A DNA stretch of 64,000 nt from Onchidella celtica (taxonomy: Eukaryota; Mollusca; Gastropoda; Systellommatophora; Onchidiidae). Of the stretch, positions 11,138-21,217 are shown piece after piece; the first letter of the stretch is position 1; each line of letters begins with the position of its first letter. The notes under the pieces are model-generated. The model did no database searches. It saw only the letters and a list, made by a program, of their open reading frames with translations, and had not been told where the DNA came from. The position numbers and the translations under genes are program-made. Location: the NCBI GenBank assembly GCA_963931925.1, contig OZ007580.1:1199501-1263500 (forward strand). Direction: 5' to 3'.

Positions 11138-12321
11138 TGTCACAAATCCCAGACTGGGAGATGTAATAAGTTATGACAGGACAACAATCACGAACGAACA
11201 AGTTTAACACTTAACAGAACAACCCATCAGACTCACACATTTATTAAACATAATTATACAGATAATAGCGCAATTACATACATTATATTATTGAAATTAA
11301 CTGCCGTACAACGGCCTTATTCTCACATGCACTCTTCCTCGGATCCACAACCCGGTAGTTACTTCCTAAAGACACTTCGGCCTCAGCCTCTCCCCTCAGG
11401 GTCTTAATAGCACATTAATAATTCACTGGCACCGCAGTCTCTCAATATCACCTTCCTATTGTCATACACCTTAGCATTCCACTAGCACCTCAGCAGGGCA
11501 ATAGCACATTATCATTTCAATAGCCCATCAACATGGCAATAGTACATTATCATTTCAATAGCCCATCAACATGGCAATAGTACATTATCACATTCACGCT
11601 CATATCTACGTCCCTGTCCGTGGCCAGACTGCCACGACTTTATGTGCCTCCACTGTCCTGCACCGACAGCCTCACTCTTGGCCTATGTGTGGCCTCCGGC
11701 CCTATGCTGGCCTATCCCCTGTGCTCACCGAGGTGGCTCTTTGGCCCGTCCCCGACACCTACAAGAATAACATTACATTAGTATAATACCCTACCATTTC
11801 TATTCACTCCACCTCTCCTTACAACCCATGAAGCGTACACACAATAGTTCACCTTTCACTCACCAACATCTTACGGTAACACACCTCCATCGGAGTACAC
11901 AATACTCACTCGTGCTACAAATCCATGAACTCACTTTCATCTATCGCTCATGGCGCACATTGCTATATCCAATATCAAGGACTTCCACATTCCTCACATA
12001 TACTTATTTACCTCATGGTAATAGACGAATATAATACATCAATCATAATTATCAATCATCGTTTCACCTACCAGTCATCGCTGGAAAGACTCTCTCACTA
12101 GTCTTCTGACTGCTCCCCTTATGTTCGCCCACTGGGCTTTCTCTTGCGTCCGCTCTTTAGGACGTTCTAACTTGCAGTGATAGTAATACAGCGCTTTCGC
12201 CTCATTCAGACCCCCCACCACTCATAACAGGCACGCTTTTCCTTACTTGTCTACGTGCGTTAATTTTACTCTCCTCCTTTCCCCCCGTAATTATTAACTA
12301 TCGCTCACTCCACTCGTGACA
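11138..12321 (-). repeat. 5' LTR of element A
   Basis: 1184 bp, aligned base for base with 4021-5204. The one mismatch I found is T at 12181 against C at 5064. AATAAA lies at 11240-11245 on the minus strand. It should drive transcription leftwards into gag-pol. Confidence 0.95.
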
Positions 12322-12427
12322 CATCCATCCATCCATCCATCCATCCATCCATCCATCCATCTATCCATCTATCCATCTATCCATCTATCGATCTATCGAT
12401 CTATCTATCTATCTATCTATCTATCTG
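12322..12427 (+). repeat. CATC then TATC microsatellite (right flank of element A)
   Basis: Continuation of the array broken at 4020. Pure CATC units grade into CTATCCAT, CTATCGAT and finally pure CTAT units. Confidence 0.9.
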
Positions 12428-12804
12428 TTCAGATCAATGTTCAGGTATCAAGCTTGACCCATTACGTTATGAGTTCATAAATCCTACTCAATGTTTCCTC
12501 CCTGAGAAATCCCACCAATCGCAGACTAAAATCCCACGCTACCAAACAATAAAGTCAACAGTCTCATGTCATCTTCCGTGTGCCACGCTGACTATTTGTA
12601 GACACAACAAAAGTTCAGTTATATATCAACTCACTGTCTTTTAACTGTGACAGAATTCTCCAATCTTCATTAAGTCACATTTCTGACGTCAATTGCGTCC
12701 ATCTGTTATTTTGAATAACCGTCTATAATCTCCTTTCCTCCACCTGTCCCTTCCTCCATTCGCGTATAGTCTGTACATCCGTTCCTAAGTCCATCACTTT
12801 GTTC
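12428..12804. other. Intergenic, no feature seen
   Basis: About 380 bases of non-repetitive, A/T-rich sequence between two microsatellites. No open frame, RNA gene or transposon end is recognised. Confidence 0.4.
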
Positions 12805-13066
12805 ATTCTATCCATCCATCCATCCATACTTCCATCCATCCATGCTTCCATCCATCCATCTATCCGCCCGTCTGTAAATCCATCCATACACCCTTCCACC
12901 CACCCACCCACTCATCCATTCATCCAACCATTCATCTATCCACGCACCCATCCATCCACCCATCTACCCACCAATCCATCCATCCATCTATCTACCCACC
13001 AATCCATCCAACCATTCATCCATTCACCCATTTATCCATTCATCCACCCACCCACCTATCCATCCA
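12805..13066 (+). repeat. Degenerate CATC-type repeat
   Basis: Imperfect units of CATC, CACC, TATC and TTCATC type. Apparent proteins rich in H-P-S-I on one strand and D-G-W-M on the other come from the repeat. Confidence 0.85.
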
Positions 13067-13580
13067 TCTCGAAAGGGGAAGTAACTTAACCAACAACAAC
13101 AATCATAACAAGGAAAAGATGACAAAGATGACCAAGATGATCCAATGACCAACACAAGATTTTGTAGGTTTAGCTGGAAACAAGACAAAAATAGAAATAA
13201 ACAATTTAACATCCTGGAAAAGCCGCGCCGCTTCCAACTAAATTTCCCGGCATGCCATAGTTCGTACACGCAATAGCCTCATCACCAGCTACAATTTGTG
13301 TATCGGAAATTTCAAACGACCACGTCGAGACAGTTCATCCCGATACTGAAATGTAAGCCTGTGATATTGACTTACGATTACTACCAGACAAAATGATCGA
13401 TAGACCACAGTTTCCAGATAATGATATTTAATACCAAGGAATTTCCAACTGAAATTATTCAAGACAACGCAGCGACCCACGATCTTGTGTGTCTTTGCGT
13501 CTGTAGGTCTGTCTGTGGCTCGATCGTCTAGCCATACAGAACGTTTTCGGAAGATGAGTCTTTTTTGTCTCCGCCTCAGT
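13067..13580. other. Intergenic, no feature seen
   Basis: Non-repetitive A/T-rich sequence. Short open frames of up to about 80 codons show no protein family traits. Confidence 0.4.
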
Positions 13581-13780
13581 ATAGAGCTCTACAGTGTTGT
13601 ATAGAGCTCTACAGTGTTGCACAGAGCTCTACAGTGTTGCACAGAGCTCTACAGCACTGTACAGAGCTCTACAGCGTTTTACAGAGCTCTACAGTGTTGT
13701 ATAGAGCTCTACAGTGTTGTATAGAGCTCTACAGTGTTGTACAGAACTCTACAGAGTTGTATAGAACTCTACAGTGTTGC
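13581..13780 (+). repeat. Minisatellite, 10 units of exactly 20 bp
   Basis: Unit close to AYAGAGCTCTACAGTGTTGT. Ten units fill the interval without indels. Differences are substitutions in the last third of the unit, plus G to A changes in the last two units (AGAACTCT). Each intact unit has the palindrome AGAGCTCT. The open frame across it reflects three rotating phases of a 20-bp repeat. Confidence 0.95.
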
Positions 13781-16700
13781 ATTCCTTCACAGACATTCTG
13801 TGTGCTGCCTGTTGGCATTTGATACTGCATTTAGCTTCCACCTACTATTTTGATGATAATGTGCCCGTCAAAATGCCATAGTTTCCATGTCAGTTATGTA
13901 CTAAAGATAAATTAAAAAAAAAAAATTAAATTCATTCTGCAGTCTTAAGAATGTAGAATTGAAGTGGTTAGATTTATAGTGACTCCAAAAACAAGCAGTA
14001 AACTTATAAATAAATAAACTTCTACACCTGCCAAACTGATTTAGGACAGGCAAACGAACACAAATACATTATTAAATCAAAATGTCTTCGAAATAAAACA
14101 GACCATTGGGGATTGGGTGATGTGTTCCAAATACAGAATACCAGCCCCTGCATGGCTGAAACCTATCTTTAAAATGGCGCAGTCCCTCGCCGGACCCATT
14201 GGCTACCATGTCACAGAGGAACTGCCAACAGTATTTCCCAGTCAACCCGAATTTGTACCATTTATTGTCAAACTAACACCCCAAAAATAGAAGTCCATCT
14301 TTCACAGACGGCGCAATACCCGCAGCGGGAACTGTCAGGACAGATTGAACAATCAACACACGCGGGTTCTGTCATTTACTCCTGGACCAACAACAAACAT
14401 TTTCAAATAGCCACAACAACAGTAACAAAAAAGGGCCATCTGTAAAGCAAATGTACGGATTCTCAAGTTTGCCGATCTCTAACCCCCTTCCCCCTTTCTC
14501 TTTCTCCCCCACCGTGCGGCCTTTTAATACCCTTGTCTTCAACCTCCCCCCCCCCCCCCAAAAAAAAAACAAACCCTCACATACACACACAAAACAATAT
14601 GCGAATGCGAGCAAACGGCCACTAGAATGCTGAAGGTTCAAACATTTCAAGTGGCACTTTTTTTTTTTTTTGCATTGACTATAAATTATGTTTACATTTG
14701 ATCTTCATAATTATCATCTAGCAAATTATTGTGTTCACAAACTGAATGAAACCAAACTTTGAAGTTCATTGCCGTCAGTGAATATTCCAGCCCCTCCCCC
14801 CGCCCGCCCCCCCCCCAAAAAAACCCCACAAAACCGTACATACTTTACAAATGACCCCTAAAATTATTGTCGCTGTGAGTGCATCCGGGGTAGAGTCATC
14901 ATACATCAATTATTCTGGTCTGTTCAAATGGTGCAAAAGAGAAAAACAAAAAACGCCAGCGCCAAACGTACTTTTGACAGGCAAAAACTCCGGAATGCAC
15001 AATTATTTGTCTGACCAACACAGGGACAAGATCATGCCGTCATGGGCAACAACTCTCATTTCTCAACCAGACAGTCTTCTCTCCCTTCGGTTTTTAATCT
15101 CTTTTATTTTTCAGATTGACTATTTGCCAAAGACAGCGTGATCATTTCTGTGTAGGTCCAAACTGAGCATTTCAATTCTTAAAGCGCCTGTCACTTGAGG
15201 CAAATTCTGATTATTCACGATCTTAAAAATGGAAAAACAGATTGTCATACTGACCTATATTTGATAGTGAGCCATGGACAAGCATCACCTTTTTGGGACG
15301 GGTTCATGATAATTACGAAGTGATTATTTTGTGGAGACAGCTCTGCGTCCAGGGCGGCAGAACCTTCCAGAAAAAAAAAAGAAGCCAAAATGCAAGACAG
15401 AAGACAGCTATAGACGCAGGTTGCGGTCTTCCAGCGGGGGGGGGGGGGGGGATTCCCGTGTGACAGATGCGTAAGAAGATGTACCTCTACCATCGGCACT
15501 CGTTCGTTCCCATATGAAATCACATTCAAAAAGATAACCAGTTTGCCTGTTTATCCGTCGGATCGACGTGAGAATCTGTCATTTGCATCACGTGCACGAC
15601 CTACAGCATTATGCCGGGGCCCTCCACAAGCAAACTAACAAACAAACAAATTGTTAGGGAAAGTTTTAGTCTTAAGGTTTATGGGTGTGAGGTTTACGTT
15701 TAGCTAATTGGCTACAACAACATTTTGGTTATGGACACGACCACAGTAACATTTCCTGAAATTGGCCACGTTGGTAACAAAAAATCCTGTTGTGGCGATC
15801 TTGGCTATGTGGTCTGTACAGTTTTCTCAAAAATTTCTTTGGCCAGAAAAAATTGATGACTCCCGCCACCCCCGCCCACAATTTTGAAATTCTTCCAGAA
15901 CCATCCAGATTTTCTGATGGTATTTTCTCCTCACTCCGGGCTGAAACAAGATGGAGGCCGCGTCTCTCCGGGGAAATCAAATCTGATTTAAACTTGGCTT
16001 GACGTCTCTCCAATAGGCCGGGTTGGGGGGGGGGGGGGCATGTGGACCATCAACTTTCCTGTTCACTTAACAATAAATGGACAAAGGTGGACCAAAACAA
16101 ACATAAATAAGAGAGACAGGGAGAGAGGGGGGGGGGATAATTATAAGAGGGTAATTTTATTTGTTAGTTAGTTTGTTTGTTTGTTTTGGAGGAAAAAAAG
16201 GGGGAGGGAGGGTGGATGTCAGATAATGATCAGAAGTTCGAAAAAGCTGGCCAAGTAAAAATGCTTGAAAACTTGTAAAGTGAGCTGCAGCGCCTGAGTC
16301 CTGGCTGGATCCTGGAGTGCGCCAACGTGACACAGCCAGTGATCCACACGTTTATTATGTGTGTCACACAGTCATAACATGACACAAATCTCGTCAATGG
16401 GATAGAACTATAATATTATACAACCTCGACAGTTTTATCCCGTCTCTGCATAAATATAGTAATAATGTAGAGCAACGGTTCTCAAAGTGTCTTCCACAGG
16501 CCTTGTCCCAGGGGCCACAGCAAAAGTTGCACAACATTGCTACACCACACTGGACATTTCAGGGAAGCTAAAAACGTTGACAGTAACCGGTGCCGCTTCT
16601 GGATAGTCTTGAATGTGTTTTGTCACTGGATTCTGGGGAGTCACCATTTTGTTTTTTGTTTTTTTTAAAGGGGGGGGGGGGGGGGGAGTCCCCAAAATTT

Positions 16701-16880
16701 TGAGACAAGCTGCTGATGTATACGTCTCTAGAGAACCAGAACACAACCAGGCCACGGAATTGATATTAATTTCCTTTTCTCCAGAAGGAAATATAAAAGT
16801 TCATTAACACTGTAATAAATTTAACTTGCCAGACAGCGCACCCCCTACCCCTCCCCCAAAGCTACCTTTATGTTACAATC
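13781..16880. other. Intergenic with homopolymer tracts, no gene seen
   Basis: No coding region is supported. There are long C or G runs near 14541, 14798, 15437, 16026 and 16668 and A runs near 13913. 15650-15790 (GTTTAGCTAATTGGCTACAA and onward) resembles 60745-60840 and may be a dispersed repeat. A hAT-like sequence may lie at about 16468-16715, see rejected items. Confidence 0.45.
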
Positions 16881-17211
16881 TATTCTAAATGACAAATGTC
16901 AGGTCGGAAAAATCTGCTACTGGTAACATGTAATCCAGTACAACCTGTTTCATGAACTGGTACGCTAGCATGGTATCAGTGGGCGTGCACCTGTCGGTGC
17001 AAACGGCCAGGGCGGAGGAGGTTTCATCTAACCCAACGGCCACATGCTAGGGCACAATGTGACCCTCAGTACTTGAGTCCTTCATATTGGCCCCCGGTAG
17101 CGGTGTGGTCATAGGCTTGTTTGCCTAAATCACAGACGAAGAATTGAGCAAACTTCCCGGACGCAGCTTCGAAGCTGGCGGCAGCAGGCCAGTGGTTGAT
17201 TGATAGGGCAG

Positions 17212-17799
17212 ATGGCAATATACCGTCACTCTGGCCTGGATATCGTGACACAGAGCATCCACCAGTATTGGTGTTCTTTGGTTTGGGTCTTTCACCCTAG
17301 TCAGTTGGGACTGCGAGGCTGTGGAGTAGCCTACAGGCAGCCGGTCAGGCAATATGACTGTCCCTCTGGCATCCTCCTGCACCTGGATACATTTCCAGTC
17401 GTCTTGACCCTGTCTTGCCACTTGGATAAGTTGTGTCCAGGCGAGAGAGTGAGTCTGATGTTTGCGCAGCTCTTTCTCACTAAAAACAAATTCTTTGCGC
17501 CAGTCTTAACACTCACCTCGTCTTCTTTCATCTTTGTCTCGTCTTCTTTCCTCTCAAAATTCCAACGGCGATGGGCGAGTGCGGTGGCAGCAGGTTTGGA
17601 TAGACTGGAAGCTGTTAGCACAGACCTACACGTTGGTGGCTGTGGGCTATGGTCGCTTCATCGTCGATTGAAGTGGAGGCGTGGGGAGGCAGCACCCACA
17701 GTAGCTGAGCAGCCTTATTTAAGGATAGCACTGCTCACCTCAACTGAGGAAGGGGCTAGAAAAGGTGCCCTAAAGAAAGCCCACTTCACATCACCCTGA
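17212..17799 (+). CDS. Possible upstream ORF in the LINE 5' region
   Basis: An ATG-led frame of about 195 codons ending TGA at 17797-17799. It overlaps by about 40 bases the open frame of the endonuclease-RT protein, which is open from 17760 in a different frame. I recognise no domain. The C-terminal part is rich in R, L and A. It could be a short ORF1, as some RTE elements have, or plain 5' untranslated sequence. It is notable because the downstream frame has no ATG near its endonuclease start, so coupled or shifted translation is possible. Confidence 0.25.
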   Translation: MAIYRHSGLDIVTQSIHQYWCSLVWVFHPSQLGLRGCGVAYRQPVRQYDCPSGILLHLDTFPVVLTLSCHLDKLCPGERVSLMFAQLFLTKNKFFAPVLTLTSSSFIFVSSSFLSKFQRRWASAVAAGLDRLEAVSTDLHVGGCGLWSLHRRLKWRRGEAAPTVAEQPYLRIALLTSTEEGARKGALKKAHFTSP

Positions 17800-18985
17800 C
17801 TGGTATACCGCGACCAGTGGGGATCCCTTTTTGCGGTCGAAACAAAAAGAAATTCAGCTTACTCAGGCTAGGAGCCTGGAATATACGCACACTACAGGAC
17901 AACTCAAACAACCCGGAAAGACGCACTGCACTTATTGCCATTGAGCTCAGCAGGTACAACCTGGACATAGTGGCACTCAGTGAGACCAGACTCCCTGATA
18001 GTGGCCAACTCAAAGAGCTCAGTGGTGGATACACCTTCTTCTGGAAAGGCAAGGGTGCAGTCGAACCGAGACAGCATGGTGTTGGGTTTGCAATTAAAAA
18101 TGACCTTGTCAGAAACTTGCAGTCCATGCCAATTGAAATAAATGACAGGCTAATGACACTCAGGATCCCAGTTGGGAAAAGCCAGTCAGCCACCCTCATT
18201 AGCGCATATGCGCCCACCATGACAAACCCAGATGAAGCCAAAGACAAGTTCTATTCTGATCTAGAATCTGTCATATGCTCTGTCCCGGCAGCTGATAAGC
18301 TGATTCTCTTGGGGGACTTCAATGCTAGGGTTGGCTCCGAAATCTCAGCGTGGCCAAATGTTTTGGGCCCTCATGGAGTTGGTTCATGCAATAACAATGG
18401 GTTGCGCTTACTTACTTTGTGCGCTGAATTTGGCCTGTTCATTACCAACACAAATTTTAGTCTCCCCGTGAGAAACAGAACGTCATGGATGCATCCCCGC
18501 TCAAAGCATTGGCATCTCATAGACTATGTCATTGTGAGGAAGACTGACAGAAAGGATGTCCTTGTAACAAAGGCGATGTGTGGTGCCGAGTGTGGAACTG
18601 ACCACAGACTCATTGTTTGCAAGCTCAGACTAACATTGAGGCGCAATAGACGCCCTCAAGGGAAAGCGCCACCTAAACGCCTAAATGTTTCAAAACTCTG
18701 CTCAGCTGAGAAACAGAGCGAGCTCTCATCAGAACTCTCCTCAAAATTGGATTGCATGACTTTTGACCCTGAGAACATTGAACAGAGCTGGACTGACCTA
18801 AATACGACTGTACACTCTTGCGCCAGCAGCACAGTTGGTTTTCCTGTCCGCAAGCACCAGGACTGGTTCAATGATAATGATAATGAAATCAAAGTGCTCA
18901 TCAAAGAAAAAAATAGTCTCATCCAAGCTCACTGCAGTGACCCCTCTTCCACAGCAAAAGCTGATGCACTGCGTGCATGTAAGGG
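17760..18985 (+). pseudogene. RTE-like LINE protein, 5' half: AP endonuclease
   Basis: Open from 17760; the endonuclease begins about 17850 with LRLGAWNIRTLQ. APE-type motifs follow in order: WNIRTL (Asn), SETRL (Glu), SAYAPT, LLGDFNARVG near 18313, IDYVIV and GTDHRLI near 18597. These are the conserved acid, Asn and His positions of LINE endonucleases, which nick target DNA to prime reverse transcription. There is no ATG between the frame opening and the first motif; GTG lies at 17817. The frame is cut at 18985 by element B. Joined across the insertion, 17817-18985 plus 27485-29531 is 3216 nt, a multiple of three, so the LINE was intact when hit. It now reads into the LTR and stops at 19037. 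Confidence 0.9.
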
Positions 18986-20178
18986 TGTCACGAGTGGAGT
19001 GAGTGCAATTAAGGGGATTGCTACAGAGCGGGTGTAGAGTAAGAAAGGCTCACAGTAGACAGCAAGTTAAGCGTGCTGTTGTGAGTAGTGGGGGGGGGGG
19101 TCTGAAGGAGGCGAAAGCGCTGTATAACTATCACTGCAAGTTAGAAGGTCCTAGGGATCGGACCTGTGAATAAAAGCCCATCGGGCGGACATAAAGGGGA
19201 AGCAGTCGAGAAGACTAGTGAGAGTCTTTCCAGTTATGACTGGTATGTAGAACGTTGATTGATTATTATGATTGATGTATTATATTATATTCGTCTATTA
19301 CCATGATGTAAATAAGTATATGTGAGGAATGTGGAAGTCCTTGATATTGGATATAGCAATGTGCGCCACGAGCGATAGATGAAAGTGAGTTCATGGATTT
19401 GTAGCGCGAGTGAGTAGTGTGTACTCCGATGGAAGTGTGTTACCGTAAGATGTGTGGTGAGTGAAAGGTGAACTAGTGTGTGTACGTTTCATGGGTTGTA
19501 AGGAGAGGTGGAGTGAATAGAAATGGTAGGGTATTATACCAATGTAATATTATTCTTGTAGGTGTCGGGGACGGGCCGCAGAGCCACCTCGATGAGCACA
19601 GGGGATAGGCCAGCATAGGGCCGGAGGCCACACATAGGCCAGAAGTGAGGCTGTCAGTGCAGGACAGTAGAGGCACATAAAGTCGTGGCAGTCAGGCCAC
19701 GGACAGGGACGTAGATATGAGAGTGAATGAGATCCTATATTGTTGCCATGTTGATAGGCTAGTGAACTGATATTATGTTGTTGCCATGTTGATGGCTATG
19801 GAAATAATAATGTGTTATTGCCCTGCTGAGGTGCGAGGGGAGTGCTAAGGTGTATGACAATAGGAAGGTGATATTGAGAGACTGCGGTGCCAGTGAATTA
19901 TTAATGTACTATTAAGACCCTGAGGGGAGAGGCTGAGGCCGAGGTGCCTTTAGGAGTAACTACCGGATTGTGGATCCGAGGGAGAGTGTGTGTGAGAATA
20001 AGGCCGTTGTACGGCAGTTGATTTCAATAATATAATGTATGTAATTGCGCTATTATATGTATAATTATGTTTAATAAATGTGTGAGTCTGATGGATTGTT
20101 CTGTTAAGTGTTAACTTGTTTGTTCGTGATTGTTGTCCTGTCATACTTATTACATCTCCCAGTCTGGGATTTGTGACA
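18986..20178 (+). repeat. 5' LTR of element B
   Basis: 1193 bp, starts TGTCACGAGTGG and ends GGGATTTGTGACA. AATAAA lies at 20073-20078. Two GTTGCCATGTTGAT copies occur near 19743 and 19781, at the place of the 38-bp duplication in element A. The minus-strand open frame of 67 codons is not a gene. Confidence 0.95.
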
Positions 20179-20239
20179 CTGGGGGCTCGTCCGTTGTGAC
20201 ACTGGGGGCTCGTCCGTTGTGACACTGGGGGCTCGTCCG
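20171..20239 (+). promoter_or_regulatory. Triplicated primer binding site
   Basis: Three exact 23-bp units at 20171-20193, 20194-20216 and 20217-20239. Each holds the last eight bases of the LTR (TTGTGACA), one C, and the primer-site core TGGGGGCTCGTCCG. A further TTGTGAC starts at 20240. Element A has one unit. The unit length equals the distance between the TTGTGAC copies flanking the site, so slippage or template switching between them is the likely origin. Whether the extra sites bind primer is unknown. Confidence 0.9.
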
Positions 20240-21217
20240 TTGTGACTCGTCCATTTTCGTAATATTTAGTTGTAGTTAGTTAGTAGGTATTTTTTCGGTG
20301 GGCATTTGTTACTTTAGTTATTGTCCACGTAATACTTATCTTGTGGTAGGAATTTGTGTTGTCTTTGTTCGTCGGATGAATGAAAATTTCATGATATGAT
20401 TTATGTATACTTATGAATATGTATTGATGCATGTATTGCTATGAATAGGTATTAATGTGTATTTAAACTTTCCAGAGTGTGTGCGTGCAGCCTGAGGAGA
20501 CGAGCAGCCAGAGCTCCGATTAAGGGGAGGAGTTAAAACTCAAAATTTGAAAGTTAAGTAAAAGTCAAAATTTTTGTGCCCTGGATTTTGGGCTGTTCCT
20601 TTAATCTGTCTTTTTCCCTGTTTTTGCTGTTTTTGTTGTCGTTATAGATTATACGGGCGGTGGCGCGGGTTTGCTGTGGTGAGCGTAGTTTATCCTCTTC
20701 GGGAGGTGGGCTAATCTAGGAACCGCGTTCATCACAGTGAACAGTTCTGTAGGGACCTGTATTTTTGTTTAGATTGTGCCGTTCTATCTTCCTCGTTGTT
20801 TTAGGAAGACGTTTCTCTTGTCCTTCTCCTCCCTATCTGTAGATACGTTCTTTTTTTTCAGACTCTGTTCTTGTTTGTACCGTGTAGTGTAATCGGCGTA
20901 GTTAGGTTGCATTTTTTTTTTCCATTATATTTTCTTTTGTAGAAGCTTTGTCCTAGTCTGGTTCGTTGTCCTTGACGTCCTTGTGGTCTTTCTACTAAAT
21001 TTCCTTATTCTTGTCGTTCTATTTTCTTTTATAATTAATAGTGCTATACATTTTGTAGATATAGAATTAGTTGTGCTGTAAAGGTAAATTTCTGAATTGT
21101 ATTCTGAACTGGGTATTGTTATATCTGGTGTGATCTCAGGTCTCTGGTCGTATCGTTAGTGATCATACCGACAGGTTGGTCGTCTTATAATAGATACCAT
21201 AACCATAAATCTGTGAA
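20240..21217 (+). other. 5' leader of element B
   Basis: Non-coding leader collinear with that of element A, ending at the gag ATG (GTGAAATGGCGG). It carries T and poly-pyrimidine runs near 20847 and 20911. Confidence 0.75.

Larger units (their letters stand above)
4021..12321 (-). mobile_element. Element A: complete Gmr1-like LTR retrotransposon
   Basis: An 8301-bp unit on the minus strand, bounded by direct 1184-bp LTRs (11138-12321 is the 5' LTR, 4021-5204 the 3' LTR). It has a primer binding site next to the 5' LTR, a polypurine tract before the 3' LTR and one uninterrupted Gag-Pol frame. CATCC at 4016-4020 and 12322-12326 fits a 5-bp target duplication, though the target is a CATC repeat so the exact length is not unique. 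The LTRs differ by one base that I could find (5064 C, 12181 T), implying a very young copy. Proteins are of Ty3/gypsy kind but integrase precedes reverse transcriptase, as in the Gmr1 group. All parts needed in cis and trans appear present, so it may be autonomous. Confidence 0.95.

Noticed and set aside
15729-16013. 94-codon frame on the minus strand overlapping a 70-codon frame on the plus strand.
   Set aside because: No family traits, no start context, and frames of this length are expected by chance in 64 kb.
16468-16715. hAT-like ends: CAACGGTTCTCAAAG on the left and, on the other strand, CAGCTTGTCTCAAAATTTTGGGG on the right.
   Set aside because: The pattern resembles hAT MITE ends but only about 10 of 14 bases agree and I find no 8-bp duplication, so the element is not supported.
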